Below are positions 1-8,557 of a stretch of 36,757 bases of DNA, one piece after another. This stretch comes from Candidatus Omnitrophota bacterium (GTDB lineage: Bacteria; Omnitrophota; Gorgyraeia; Gygaellales; JAMWDD01), in contig JAQUNK010000013.1 of NCBI GenBank assembly GCA_028717645.1, positions 1 to 36,757 on the forward strand, in the 5' to 3' direction. A model generated the notes under the pieces. It was not told the origin of the DNA, ran no database searches, and was given only the letters and a program-made list of their open reading frames with translations. The position numbers and the translations under genes were made by a program. Numbering within the stretch: the first letter of the stretch is position 1; each line of letters begins with the position of its first letter.

Positions 1-319
1 CCACAAGGTCTTCTATTTTTTCCAGCGTCTGATTACGCAGGCCCTTAATGAGCTTTAAGTCTGCTAAATCCGTGAATCCGCCGTTGGCCTGGCGGTATTC
101 AATGAGTTTATGCGCGCTCACCGGGCCGATGCCCGGTAAAGAAACCAGCTGCTCCTCTGTAGCATTATTCAGATTTATCTTCTCTTTTTTAAAGCTAAGT
201 TGCGGCAGGTCCCTCACCCGTGCGTAGCGCTTAAATAATGCCTGCGCACCCAGGCCAAGCAATGCCAGGCCAAGTAAAAATAAAACTACCGTCTTTTCCT
301 GCTGGGTCAGACTAAACAT
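1..319 (-). CDS. ComEA-like helix-hairpin-helix DNA-binding protein (5' part, runs off the left edge)
   Basis: The reading frame starts at an ATG at 319 with a strong ribosome-binding site (AGGAGGG, about 4 bases upstream) and continues to the left edge without a stop, so about 106 residues are visible. Residues about 10-29 form one hydrophobic membrane anchor. From residue 48 there is a helix-hairpin-helix pair beginning INLNNATEEQL and containing LPGIGPVSA, then a second hairpin near LKLIKGL. This is the ComEA arrangement: an N-terminal anchor followed by a (HhH)2 domain that binds double-stranded DNA at the cell surface during natural transformation. The C-terminus is missing, so extra domains cannot be excluded. 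The match to the ComEA family is clear; a role in competence is inferred from the family. Confidence 0.85.
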   Translation of the reverse strand, partial: MFSLTQQEKTVVLFLLGLALLGLGAQALFKRYARVRDLPQLSFKKEKINLNNATEEQLVSLPGIGPVSAHKLIEYRQANGGFTDLADLKLIKGLRNQTLEKIEDLV

Positions 320-476
320 TTTCCCTCCTATCCCAATAGACGCAGAGATGAAGAAAATCTAACAGGATTTTTTCAGCAATGGGTAGCTCTGATCCACCCC
401 GTGGTTGTAGGCAAACTAATTGTTATTACTAAAGACGAAGCTTATTATTTCGTAGCGTGTATCTTGGCAGGGAAGA
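320..476. other. Intergenic gap between leuS and comEA
   Basis: This 157-base gap carries the comEA ribosome-binding site at its left end. The plus strand has one uninterrupted frame of about 50 codons through here, ending inside leuS. It has no supported start codon and I could not recognise the product. I see no strong promoter or terminator. Confidence 0.4.
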
Positions 477-2951
477 TTAGATTACGATATTGACGAGCTT
501 TTTGGGGACGACGATGAACTTTTTGATGGCCTGGTTATTCATCCAGGTTTTTACCCGCTCATCCGAGAGGATGAGGCTTTTCAGTTCTTCTTCGCCGATA
601 TCAAGCGGGGTTTCGATATTCGAACGCACCTTGCCGTTCACCTGGACCACCCAGTTGATCTTTTCTTCCTGAATAAGCGCAGGGTCAAACCTGGGCCAGG
701 GCGCCTTGAAGATACTTTCTTTGTTACCGAGCGACTGCCACATCTCTTCAGCCATATGCGGGCAGATAGGAGAAAGCAGCAGGACCACTGTCTTCACCGC
801 TTCTTCGATATCGGAATCAATATTTTGATAAATAGTATTTACCAATTCCATAATATTGCTGATGGCGGTGTTAAATTTAAACTCCTGGATATCTTCACTC
901 ACTTCTTTTATGGTCAGGTGGGTTTTACGGATGAGCTCTTTTCTTTTGTCCAATGTTTTTTCTTTCTCAGACGAAGGCTGATCCACCGCAGGCGGAAATT
1001 TCAGATTTAGGGTATCCAACAGCCTCCAGACGCGGTTTAAAAACCTGAACGCACCTTCTATGGCACGGTCGTCCCAGTTCATTTCTATTTCCGGCGGCGC
1101 GGCAAAAAGTATGTAGAGCCTGAGTGAATCTGCGCCATAGTTCTTGATCATCCCGTCGGGTTCAACGATATTACCCCGCGACTTAGACATCACCTCCCCC
1201 TCTTTTAAAACCATGCCCTGGGTAAGCAGGTTAATAAAAGGCTCATCTCCTCCGGAGGCAGAAAGATCCAACATACCGATATCTTTTAAGAATTTCGTAA
1301 AGAAGCGCGAATAAAGCAAATGCAGCACTGCGTGTTCAATGCCGCCGATATACTGGTCCACCGGCATCCAGTAGGCCGCTTCTTTTTTATCGAAGGCAGC
1401 CCTATCCGATTTCGGCGAACAGTAACGCAGAAAATACCACGAGGAATCGATAAAGGTGGCCATGGTATCGGTTTCGCGGCGGGCCGGGCCTTTGCACTTT
1501 GGGCAGGTCGTATTGACGAATTCCTTTATCTTTAATAAAGGGTTCCCTCCTTCGCCGGAGAACTCCGCTTTTTCCGGTAAAACCACGGGTAGGTCTTTTT
1601 CCGGCACAGGCACAATGCCGCATTTGTCGCAATAGATCATGGGTATGGGTGTGCCCCAATAACGCTGGCGCGAAACCAGCCAGTCGCGCAGCCGCCAGTT
1701 TGTCGCGCGCTTGCCGATCCTCTGTTCTTCCATCCATGCGGCGATCTTAATTTTCGCTTCCCTGTTCGGCAGGCCATTGAATTGGCCGGAATTTACCTGT
1801 ATGCCATCGCCTTCATAAGCCTCGGCGAGGTCCTGCGGGTTTTGATCTTTGCGGCCCGGGTCTTCGATCACAATGCGTAAAGTTAAATTATGCTCTTTAG
1901 CAAAAAGAAAATCTCGCTGATCGTGCGTCGGCACAGCCATTACCGCGCCACTTCCGTATTCCATCAATACATAATCCGCGGCCCAGATAGGGATCTCCTC
2001 ATTATTTACGGGATTAACGGCGTAGGCACCGGTAAAAACCCCTTCTTTTTTCACGTCCGCACTGCTACGCACCACCTTGCTTTCCTTTGCGACGCGCTCA
2101 GCAAATTTTAATACTTCTTGTTCCTGCGGTTTTCCGGCAACTAATTTCTTAACCAGCGGGTGCTCGGGAGCCAAGACGACATAAGTTGCGCCAAAAATCG
2201 TGTCCACGCGCGTAGTAAAAACGGTAATGCTCTCGTTTGAGCCTTTTATCTTAAAATAGATCTCGACACCTTCGCTTCTGCCGATCCAGTTTTTCTGCAT
2301 GGCCACTACACGTTCGGGCCAGTGCGGAAGCTTGTCCAGGTCGTTTAATAATCTTTCTTCATAGGCGGTGATCTTTAAGAACCATTGCTTGAGGTCCTTC
2401 TGTTTTACCTCTTTTTTACAGCGCCAGCACTTTCCGTCGATCACCTCTTCATTGGCGAGCGTAGTTTCGCAACTCGGGCACCAGTTGACCAAAGCCTCTT
2501 TTTTGTAGGCCAGGCCGCGCTCATACATTTTTAAGAAGATCCACTGGTTCCAGCGGTAATACTCCGGCGCGCAGGTAGAAACCTCCCTTTCCCAGTCATA
2601 GGAAAAGCCCATGTTCTTCAGCTCCCGGCGCATGAAATCGATACAGCGCCAGGTCCACGCCGACGGATGGGACTTATTTTTTATTGCCGCGTTCTCTGCC
2701 GGCTGGCCAAAGGCGTCAAAACCGATCGGGTGCAGGACGTTAAAGCCCTGCATTATTTTAAAACGGGCGTAGACATCGGCAATGGTGTAATTACGCACGT
2801 GGCCCATATGGATCTTCCCCGACGGATAAGGGAACATCTCCAGGCAATAATATTTCGGCCGGGAATCGTCCATCGAGACATTGAAGAGCCGCGCATTTTT
2901 CCAGTATTCCTGCCACTTCTTTTCTATTTCCGTAAAATTATATCTTTCCAT
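477..2951 (-). CDS. leuS: Leucyl-tRNA synthetase
   Basis: Class I aminoacyl-tRNA synthetase that charges tRNA-Leu in the cytoplasm. The HIGH-type motif PYPSGKIHMGH lies at residues 41-51 and the KMSKS-type motif MSKS at residues 588-591. Between them are the editing (CP1) domain, with TTRVDTIFGATY, and cysteine pairs typical of the zinc knuckles (CPSC...CWRC and CDKC...CPKC). At 824 residues it has the usual bacterial length. The frame stays open upstream for 28 more codons to 3035, but I chose the ATG at 2951. The family begins with a sequence like MERYNFTEIEKKWQ, and the upstream extension is not conserved in type. An AGGAG lies about 14 bases upstream, which is rather far. The gene is followed by a 157-base gap before comEA. 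Two tRNA-Leu genes occur within the next 2.7 kb. Confidence 0.97.
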   Translation of the reverse strand: MERYNFTEIEKKWQEYWKNARLFNVSMDDSRPKYYCLEMFPYPSGKIHMGHVRNYTIADVYARFKIMQGFNVLHPIGFDAFGQPAENAAIKNKSHPSAWTWRCIDFMRRELKNMGFSYDWEREVSTCAPEYYRWNQWIFLKMYERGLAYKKEALVNWCPSCETTLANEEVIDGKCWRCKKEVKQKDLKQWFLKITAYEERLLNDLDKLPHWPERVVAMQKNWIGRSEGVEIYFKIKGSNESITVFTTRVDTIFGATYVVLAPEHPLVKKLVAGKPQEQEVLKFAERVAKESKVVRSSADVKKEGVFTGAYAVNPVNNEEIPIWAADYVLMEYGSGAVMAVPTHDQRDFLFAKEHNLTLRIVIEDPGRKDQNPQDLAEAYEGDGIQVNSGQFNGLPNREAKIKIAAWMEEQRIGKRATNWRLRDWLVSRQRYWGTPIPMIYCDKCGIVPVPEKDLPVVLPEKAEFSGEGGNPLLKIKEFVNTTCPKCKGPARRETDTMATFIDSSWYFLRYCSPKSDRAAFDKKEAAYWMPVDQYIGGIEHAVLHLLYSRFFTKFLKDIGMLDLSASGGDEPFINLLTQGMVLKEGEVMSKSRGNIVEPDGMIKNYGADSLRLYILFAAPPEIEMNWDDRAIEGAFRFLNRVWRLLDTLNLKFPPAVDQPSSEKEKTLDKRKELIRKTHLTIKEVSEDIQEFKFNTAISNIMELVNTIYQNIDSDIEEAVKTVVLLLSPICPHMAEEMWQSLGNKESIFKAPWPRFDPALIQEEKINWVVQVNGKVRSNIETPLDIGEEELKSLILSDERVKTWMNNQAIKKFIVVPKKLVNIVI

Positions 2952-3109
2952 TTTTCGGGGATTTTCTCCTGTTTGGATGCAGTTAATTTTAGCACAGCCT
3001 AAGCGCTTATTCAAGGGAATGCTCTTGTTGACCACGCACCTTTGTCACATTCAATCTTTTTCCGAGAGATTAGTTTTTATTATTATTCGAACTTTAAAAA
3101 GGTGCGGGG

Positions 3110-3138
3110 TTGACAAAGGCGTATCTGGATGTTATATT
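3110..3138 (+). promoter_or_regulatory. Sigma-70-type promoter for tRNA-Ala
   Basis: TTGACA at 3110-3115 is the perfect -35 consensus. A 17-base spacer leads to TATATT at 3133-3138 as the -10 box. Transcription should begin about 7 bases further on, near the 5' end of tRNA-Ala at 3153. This is the best promoter match seen in the window and suits a stable-RNA gene. Confidence 0.8.
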
Positions 3139-3152
3139 AGCAGGATGAATTT

Positions 3153-3228
3153 GGGGCCGTAGCGCAGTTGGGAGCGCGCTTGACTGGCAGTCAAGAGGTC
3201 GCGGGTTCAACTCCCGCCGGCTCCACCA
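3153..3228 (+). tRNA. tRNA-Ala (anticodon GGC)
   Basis: The cloverleaf can be folded by eye. The acceptor stem GGGGCCG pairs with CGGCTCC, with one G-T pair. The anticodon stem is CTTGA/TCAAG with loop CTGGCAG, giving anticodon GGC, which reads GCC. The T arm is GCGGG/CCCGC around TTCAACT. The discriminator is A and the terminal CCA is encoded at 3226-3228. It reads from the promoter just upstream and is followed by small hairpins and a membrane protein gene on the same strand. Confidence 0.95.
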
Positions 3229-3267
3229 GAATTTTCTGACAAAGAAAATTATGGTGGCACTAAAGCG

Positions 3268-3296
3268 CCCGCCGCAGGCGGGTCAGCCTACGGCTG
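3268..3296. repeat. Two back-to-back GC-rich hairpins
   Basis: CCCGCC-gca-GGCGGG at 3268-3282 is followed directly by CAGCC-tac-GGCTG at 3284-3296. They lie between tRNA-Ala and the next gene. No T-run follows, so a Rho-independent terminator is doubtful. An RNA-processing or attenuation role, or a REP-like short repeat, fits equally well. A related small hairpin (CCCGC-gaa-GCGGG) occurs at 31493-31505. Confidence 0.5.
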
Positions 3297-3316
3297 AAGC
3301 GTAGTACCTCATAGAC

Positions 3317-3748
3317 ATGAAAGCAAGACTCGGCATTGCGTTCTTTGGAATAATCGAAATCCTCATCGGCGGTATAACCCTGGCCGCTGTTTCTCTGAGC
3401 CTGATCCAAGGAACTTCTGCCAAACCGCCAGAGGTATTGGCCTTCGTTATAGTCACCAGTCTTATCTCCTTAAGCTTGGGCATTGGCGTCTTAAAACATA
3501 GCCTGCATAGCTATCACATGCTTTTATTTTTCGCTACCGTCGTCATCTTAAGCAAAGTCCTAATCTTTGCTAAAATCATGTCCTTAAGCGGTGAATTGGA
3601 AACAGCCATTCCCGCTCATTTTAAAAATATTATTTCGATAATTTACCATAGTTTATTGATCTATTTCTTCAGCCGGCCGCAGGTGAAAAAAGAATTCGGC
3701 GAAAGAAGAAACGTTCTTTTCTCAATCAAACTTCCTTTTATAAAATAA
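3317..3748 (+). CDS. Small four-helix membrane protein, function unknown
   Basis: A 143-residue protein, mostly hydrophobic, with apparent membrane segments near residues 5-25, 38-60, 66-88 and 105-120 and a basic C-terminal tail (RPQVKKEFGERR). I do not recognise a family. The ATG at 3317 has no clear ribosome-binding site. The gene lies between two tRNA genes on the same strand and ends only 6 bases before tRNA-Leu(CAA), so it probably shares their transcript. The hydrophobicity pattern, absence of in-frame stops and matching strand argue that it is real. Confidence 0.7.
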   Translation: MKARLGIAFFGIIEILIGGITLAAVSLSLIQGTSAKPPEVLAFVIVTSLISLSLGIGVLKHSLHSYHMLLFFATVVILSKVLIFAKIMSLSGELETAIPAHFKNIISIIYHSLLIYFFSRPQVKKEFGERRNVLFSIKLPFIK

Positions 3749-3753
3749 ATTTT

Positions 3754-3839
3754 GCCGGGGTGGCGGAATGGCAGACGCGGCAGTCTCAAAAACTGTTGAG
3801 GGTAACCTCGTGTGGGTTCAACTCCCTCTCCCGGCACCA
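3754..3839 (+). tRNA. tRNA-Leu (anticodon CAA)
   Basis: The acceptor stem GCCGGGG pairs with TCCCGGC, the discriminator is A and CCA is encoded at 3837-3839. The anticodon arm GCAGT/ACTGT encloses the loop CTCAAAA, giving anticodon CAA for codon TTG. The long variable arm (around TGAGGGTAACCTCG) is the class II hallmark of leucine tRNAs. Confidence 0.95.
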
Positions 3840-3863
3840 ATTTAACACATCTTCTATCCCTAA

Positions 3864-5435
3864 ATGCTCATGCCGGAAAATATTCAGTATAAAAAACACG
3901 TCTGGTTGATCCTGGCCATCGCAGTATTGGGCTTTTTAGTCTATGCCAATGCCTTAAAAGGCGGCTTTCTCTGGGATGATGAGTTATTGATCATCAGGAA
4001 TCCGGACCTAAAGACCAGCGATCTTCTTTCTCTTTTCACCCGGCCGCTTTCTCCTTATTTTCAGGCCTATTACCGGCCGCTGCAAAATTTAAGCTTCAAA
4101 CTGGATTACCGCCTTTGGCACCTGGAACCTTTTGGTTTTCACCTGACCAATATACTCATCCATATTTTTAACAGCCTCCTGGTATACATTCTGGCCTACC
4201 TGGTTTCCCGCAAGAAAACCTTGGCTTTTTCAGCCGGCGTGCTATTCAGCGTACATACCCTGCTTTCCGAGCCGGTGAATTATATCTCCTCGCGTTCTGA
4301 CCTTTTGGTCGCGTTTTTCTGTCTTTTAAGCGTGATCTTTTACCTTAAGATAAAGGGGAATTTTTTAAAAAGCGGCCTTTTTTATTTTTCCCTCTTTAGT
4401 TTCGCACTGGCGCTCTTAAGCAAAGAGACGGCAGTTATCTTGCCTTTAATTTTATTGGCCTGGGGCCTTATCTTCGAAAGAAAAGTTCTCTTAAAGGTAT
4501 TGCCTTATTTTGGTGTTGCCGCGCTGTATTTATTTGTCCGCGCTGTTTTCTGGCTGAAAAGCGGGCAGAATACCGAGCATTTGCCGCTTATCCCGATCCT
4601 GCTTACGGACATCAATATCACCGCGATCTATTTAAGGCTGCTTATTTTACCTATAGGCCTGCACAAAGGCTGGCTCATCCGGCCGATCATTTCCGCAGCT
4701 AGCCTGAGCGTCATTCTCCCGGCACTGACCATTCTGGCTGGCGCCGTCGCCTGGAACATCCTCTACAAAAAAGACAAGGTGTTTTCCCTGGGAGTTTTAT
4801 GGTTCTTTATTTTCTTGCTGCCTGTACTGAATATATTTTTTACGCTTAACGCCCCTCTTTCCGAAGCCTGGGCGTACCCGGCGTCGGTGGGGATATTCCT
4901 GGCCTTCGCCAGTATCGTAAACCGCATTGCACAAAAGAAAAGGATTATTGCTTATTTGATCATCGCGCTGCTCGTTTCTTTTTACGCCTTACTGACCATG
5001 AACCGGAATAAGTTGTGGGCCGGGGACCCGGAATTCTTTTACCAGGATATCCTTAAATACAATCCTTATGATTTTACGGCGCATTTTAACCTGGGGAACA
5101 TATACTACAAGAAAAAATCATATGCACGCGCAGAAGAAGAGTACAAAAAGACGATTTCCCTGGCGCCGAATCTCGCCGATGCCCATACCAATTTATGCAG
5201 TATCTACGTGCTCAATAATTCCGCCGATGCAGCAATCGCCGAAGGGAAGATCGCCGTCCGGCTGGCCCCCGGCTATTTTCTCGCCCATTACAGCCTGGGC
5301 AATGCTTATTTCTTAAAAGAAGAATATGGCCAGGCAGAGGAAGAGTACAAAAAAACCCTGTTTTTGATGCCGGATTTTGCACCTGCACAAAGGCGGCTTG
5401 AGGCCGTAAAACAACGCTGGTCAGAAAAAAAATGA
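3864..5435 (+). CDS. Membrane glycosyltransferase-like protein with C-terminal TPRs (TMTC/GT39-like)
   Basis: A 523-residue protein with a polytopic membrane part (about residues 12-390, roughly ten or more helices) and a soluble C-terminal part with about three tetratricopeptide repeats (about 405-515; for example AHFNLGNIYYKKKSYARAEEEY and AHYSLGNAYFLKEEYGQAEEEY patterns). The first extracytoplasmic loop holds FLWDDE, a short acidic motif like those that bind metal and lipid-phosphate sugar donor in GT-C enzymes. YRPL and HLTNILIH follow, typical of bacterial TPR proteins related to TMTC O-mannosyltransferases. I infer transfer of a sugar from a lipid carrier to a protein or lipid outside the membrane, with TPRs for substrate docking. 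There is no clear ribosome-binding site, and a second ATG at 3870 is an equally possible start. A strong hairpin follows. Confidence 0.8.
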   Translation: MLMPENIQYKKHVWLILAIAVLGFLVYANALKGGFLWDDELLIIRNPDLKTSDLLSLFTRPLSPYFQAYYRPLQNLSFKLDYRLWHLEPFGFHLTNILIHIFNSLLVYILAYLVSRKKTLAFSAGVLFSVHTLLSEPVNYISSRSDLLVAFFCLLSVIFYLKIKGNFLKSGLFYFSLFSFALALLSKETAVILPLILLAWGLIFERKVLLKVLPYFGVAALYLFVRAVFWLKSGQNTEHLPLIPILLTDINITAIYLRLLILPIGLHKGWLIRPIISAASLSVILPALTILAGAVAWNILYKKDKVFSLGVLWFFIFLLPVLNIFFTLNAPLSEAWAYPASVGIFLAFASIVNRIAQKKRIIAYLIIALLVSFYALLTMNRNKLWAGDPEFFYQDILKYNPYDFTAHFNLGNIYYKKKSYARAEEEYKKTISLAPNLADAHTNLCSIYVLNNSADAAIAEGKIAVRLAPGYFLAHYSLGNAYFLKEEYGQAEEEYKKTLFLMPDFAPAQRRLEAVKQRWSEKK

Positions 5436-5458
5436 TTTAGCCCCGGCGGGAAAATGTT

Positions 5459-5489
5459 AAGAGCCGTCCTGAAATTCAGGACGGCTCTT
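5459..5489. terminator. Bidirectional Rho-independent terminator
   Basis: A perfect inverted repeat of at least 13 base pairs, AAGAGCCGTCCTG with its complement CAGGACGGCTCTT, encloses a 5-base loop. It sits between the plus-strand glycosyltransferase-like gene and the minus-strand tRNA-Leu(GAG). The flank has ATATTT on the plus side and a T/A-rich stretch on the minus side. It probably ends both converging transcripts. Confidence 0.8.
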
Positions 5490-5494
5490 ATATT

Positions 5495-5578
5495 TGGTGC
5501 GCGGGAGGAGAGTTGAACTCCTACACCTTTCGGCACAAGCCCCTCATGCTTGCGTGTCTGCCATTCCACCACCCGCGC
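5495..5578 (-). tRNA. tRNA-Leu (anticodon GAG)
   Basis: On the minus strand the acceptor stem GCGCGGG pairs with CCCGCGC, the discriminator is A and CCA is encoded (5495-5497). The anticodon arm CAAGC/GCTTG encloses ATGAGGG, giving anticodon GAG, which reads CTC/CTT. A long variable arm (TGTGCCGAAAGGTGTA region) confirms leucine class II structure. Confidence 0.95.
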
Positions 5579-5654
5579 GGTATTTTACGGATAATTATTA
5601 AAAAGCCCTGGCTTGTTATAAAATTATAACTGCCAAAGAGAAAATATCAATAGA

Positions 5655-7697
5655 TTAATAATTCTCGTAGCGGAAATAATCCTTGAGCATATCCATAAAT
5701 TCGCGATCAGGAGCGCTTCTACCCTCCAGAGGGTCTGTAAAATCTGCTCGCTCGTCAGCCTCGTATTGCGGGCTTTCCAAATCGAAAAATTTATTTAGGA
5801 TATTCCCTTCTTCCAGAAAACGCGAGACCCGGGTGAAAACGCTTGCGTTATCGTCAAAATAACTTCTCGCCGAGCGGTCGATATGGGGTTTAAGCACGAA
5901 TAAATTCTCTTTCGCGCGGGTAACTGCCACATAAAGGAGCCTGCGTTCTTCTTCCAGGGCGTCGTTGTCCTCTAACGATAGGTACGATGGCAGGTGGCCT
6001 TCGGCCGCGTAGATCAAAAATACCGTGCGCCACTCCAGGCCCTTTGCCGAATGGATAGTTGAAAGTGTCAGGCAACTATCGTCTTTGTCCTTTGCGCCCG
6101 CCTCGATGATGCTTCTTTCCGGCGGCTCAAGCGCCATATCCGTTAGGAATTTTTCCAGTGTTTCGTAGCGCGAGGCAATGCGCTCTAAGGAATCCAGGTC
6201 GTTCAGGCGTTTGTTAAAATCATCATATTTTTCTTTTAAGAGCGGCTGGTAATATTTTAAGAACGCCCGGATCAGGCTGACGGGCTTATCTTTATTTTTA
6301 TCGATGCCCTTCAATATCTTGAACAGACTATCCAGGTCTTCTATCCGGCCCAGCATCTTTTCATCCAGACTTAAGCCCTTATTCTGGGTAATGATATCCG
6401 TTACCAGTTTTTCCGCAGTTTTTGTCCCCACGCCGCGCATTAATAAAAGGGCTCGGTACCAGCTCACCTGGTCCAGGATATTATAGGCGATGCGTAAATG
6501 CGCGATCACATCCTTGATGTGCGCTGCCTCCACGAACTTTTGCCCGCCGTATTTGGCAAAAGGGATGTTCCGGTTGGCCAGTTCTATTTCCAGGTCATGC
6601 GAATGCCAGCCCGAGCGGAAAAGGACGGCCATCTCATTCAGTTCCATGCCTTCTTCCCTTAATTCCAATATCTTATCTACGATATATTTTGATTGGCTGT
6701 TTTCATCTTTGACCTCCACGAAAACCGGCGGCTTACCGCCCTGCTTCTGGGTAAATAGTTTCTTCGGATATTTTTCTTCGGCAAAACTGATCACCTCGTT
6801 GGTCATGTCGAGGATCGCCTGGGTCGAACGATAGTTCTCTTCCAGCGTGATCACCTTTGTTCCTTTAAAAATGCTGGGGAAGTCCATGATGTTCTTAAAA
6901 TTCGCGCCCCGGAAAGAATAAATGCTTTGTGAGTCGTCCCCCACAACCAGGATATTTTTATGTTCTGCGGAAAGGAGGGAAACAATGTAAGCCTGCAACT
7001 TATTGGTATCCTGGTATTCATCGACCATGATGTATTTGTATTTACGCGCCAGCTGGCTGCGCACCGCTTCATGCTCAACCAGCAAATTTTTAAAATAAAT
7101 CAGGAGGTCATCGTAATCAAGGAGCGATTTGGCGTGCTTATATTTGTTATATTCTTTCCTCACCTCTTCGATCTCTTTGGCCCATTCAACGAACTGCGGA
7201 TATTCGTCGTAAAGTATTTCTTCAAGCGTCTTTGCCCGGTTTATCGAACCAGAGATCACTTCCATGAGCGCCTTTTTACGGGGGAACCTTTTATCCTTTT
7301 TATTGAATCCCAGTTGTGTGCGGATAAGATTCACTGCATCTTCTGAATCCGCACGGTCGAGGATGGTAAAATTATGCGAGATGCCTACGAGTTTGGCGTA
7401 TTTCCTTAGAATGGAATTGGCAAAGGAGTGGAATGTCCCTCCCGAGACCCGGGAACAGCGTTCGTCCAGGATCAAAGACGCGCGCCGGAGCATCTCTTCG
7501 GCAGCCTTACGGGTAAAGGTAAGCAAAAGGATCTCTTCCGGCTTTATACCGTGTTCTACCAGGTACGCCACGCGGTAAACCAGGGTCCGGGTTTTGCCGC
7601 TTCCTGCTCCGGCAATAACCAGGTGCGGCCCGTCGATAGACTCTACCGCCTCCAACTGCGCCGGATTTAATTCTTTTGCGTAATTAATTTTTTTCAT
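5655..7697 (-). CDS. UvrD/PcrA-family ATP-dependent DNA helicase (superfamily 1A)
   Basis: A 680-residue 3'-5' DNA helicase. Walker A AGAGSGKT is at residues 29-36, after the Q motif LNPAQLEAV. Motif Ia is LTFTRKAAEEM, motif II DEYQD at residues 226-230, motif III VVGDDSQSIYSFRGA, motif IV LEENYRST, motif V LSTIHSAKGLEW and motif VI LLYVAVTRAKENLFV. All are intact, so the enzyme should be active in repair and replication-fork maintenance. It is a little shorter than typical UvrD (about 720 residues). The start ATG lies inside the last codons of the PilZ gene (14-base overlap), so the two are co-transcribed. I leave the symbol blank because UvrD, PcrA and Rep cannot be separated by eye. Confidence 0.93.
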   Translation of the reverse strand: MKKINYAKELNPAQLEAVESIDGPHLVIAGAGSGKTRTLVYRVAYLVEHGIKPEEILLLTFTRKAAEEMLRRASLILDERCSRVSGGTFHSFANSILRKYAKLVGISHNFTILDRADSEDAVNLIRTQLGFNKKDKRFPRKKALMEVISGSINRAKTLEEILYDEYPQFVEWAKEIEEVRKEYNKYKHAKSLLDYDDLLIYFKNLLVEHEAVRSQLARKYKYIMVDEYQDTNKLQAYIVSLLSAEHKNILVVGDDSQSIYSFRGANFKNIMDFPSIFKGTKVITLEENYRSTQAILDMTNEVISFAEEKYPKKLFTQKQGGKPPVFVEVKDENSQSKYIVDKILELREEGMELNEMAVLFRSGWHSHDLEIELANRNIPFAKYGGQKFVEAAHIKDVIAHLRIAYNILDQVSWYRALLLMRGVGTKTAEKLVTDIITQNKGLSLDEKMLGRIEDLDSLFKILKGIDKNKDKPVSLIRAFLKYYQPLLKEKYDDFNKRLNDLDSLERIASRYETLEKFLTDMALEPPERSIIEAGAKDKDDSCLTLSTIHSAKGLEWRTVFLIYAAEGHLPSYLSLEDNDALEEERRLLYVAVTRAKENLFVLKPHIDRSARSYFDDNASVFTRVSRFLEEGNILNKFFDLESPQYEADERADFTDPLEGRSAPDREFMDMLKDYFRYENY

Positions 7698-8157
7698 GCT
7701 TCTTAACTGCGGTCCTGCCGAATAATTGTGCGAATTTTTTGGAATAACGTTTTATCCATTCCCGGGAGGCGTCTTTAAAACTGATCTCTTTGCCCAACTG
7801 CAGAGAGCGTAGCGAGCGGTATTCATCTATCAGGTAAATCTGCTCGATAAGCTTGACCTTAAAGGCGTCGGAAAAACGGTAAAAGGAAACTCCGATATCG
7901 TAGAAACGGGGGTTTTCCTCGTCTTTATCCACATGCACCACCTTAGCACCCACCTTAAACAACCGGTTTAAAAGCGGTAACTTCAAAACAACGACCTTTC
8001 CCACTTCGGCTGCGTGATTGGATAAAAAAAGCAGCCCCCCTTCGCTGATATTCACCGTGCGGCTCATCTCGCCCGGCTTCTGAGCAGCGTATTCGAATTC
8101 GACGGGGTAACAAATGGGATGCCTAATAAAATGCCTTCTTTCTATTGTCGTGAGCAT
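7684..8157 (-). CDS. PilZ-domain protein (probable c-di-GMP receptor)
   Basis: A 157-residue soluble protein. The c-di-GMP signature is present: an arginine-rich RRHFIRHP near residues 7-14 for the RxxxR motif, and NISEGG near residues 38-43 for the (D/N)xSxxG motif. A beta-barrel-like stretch follows to about residue 105. The basic C-terminal tail (about residues 120-157) is not part of PilZ. The gene overlaps the helicase gene by 14 bases and has a GAGGTGA ribosome-binding site. A second PilZ domain occurs in the PilT fusion at 10691, so c-di-GMP signalling is present in this organism. The output of this protein is unknown. Confidence 0.85.
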   Translation of the reverse strand: MLTTIERRHFIRHPICYPVEFEYAAQKPGEMSRTVNISEGGLLFLSNHAAEVGKVVVLKLPLLNRLFKVGAKVVHVDKDEENPRFYDIGVSFYRFSDAFKVKLIEQIYLIDEYRSLRSLQLGKEISFKDASREWIKRYSKKFAQLFGRTAVKKHEKN

Positions 8158-8182
8158 ACCTCACCTCGCTTTTTAAAAACCA

Positions 8183-8557
8183 CTAACTTAAAGTTACCAT
8201 GGCGATGCCGATGACAATCAAGATCGTTCCCAGCCAGCGCTTATAGCCGACTCTTTCTTTTAAAAATATCCCGGAGGCAAAAGCAATAAAAATATAATGC
8301 ATGCTGTCTATTGAAAATGCAAGGTTTAAGTCTATCTTGGAAAGGACGAATAACCAGATAAATAAAGATGCCGTGGAAAAAAGCAGGGATAGATAGACCC
8401 GGGGGATAAGGATTAGCCTGAAGATAAACCGGATTACACTACTTATACTGTTTACGTTATGCTTCAAAGAATTTATCGACGACTTCAAAACAAGCTGGCT
8501 GGCCGTGTCAAAGCAGCTCATGATGATCAATAAAAGTATTACCACAAGAATACTCAT
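8183..8557 (-). CDS. Half-size EamA/DMT-family membrane protein (four helices), second of a pair
   Basis: A 124-residue protein with four predicted membrane helices. It ends in a typical EamA repeat unit: FLKERVGYKRWLGTILIVIGI, with the conserved glutamate and the G-x-x-L-I-x-x-G pattern. Full-size DMT transporters have ten helices, so four-helix members usually work as dimers (SMR, ArnE/ArnF). Its start overlaps the stop of the companion gene at 8554-8557 (ATGA), which implies translational coupling and a heterodimer. The O-antigen-type flippase at 9388 makes lipid-linked sugar or polyprenyl-phosphate transport plausible, but the substrate cannot be read from the sequence. Confidence 0.75.
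   Translation of the reverse strand: MSILVVILLLIIMSCFDTASQLVLKSSINSLKHNVNSISSVIRFIFRLILIPRVYLSLLFSTASLFIWLFVLSKIDLNLAFSIDSMHYIFIAFASGIFLKERVGYKRWLGTILIVIGIAMVTLS

Noticed and set aside
334-486. A plus-strand open frame of about 50 codons in the leuS-comEA gap, reading like EENLTGFFQQWVALIHP
   Set aside because: It has no start codon with a ribosome-binding site, ends inside leuS on the opposite strand, and I could not match it to any family. A gene remnant is possible but not supported.
3229-3253. An AT-only inverted repeat (AATTTTC/GAAAATT) just after tRNA-Ala as a terminator
   Set aside because: The stem has almost no GC pairs and no T-run, so it would be too weak. The GC-rich hairpins behind it are the better candidates.
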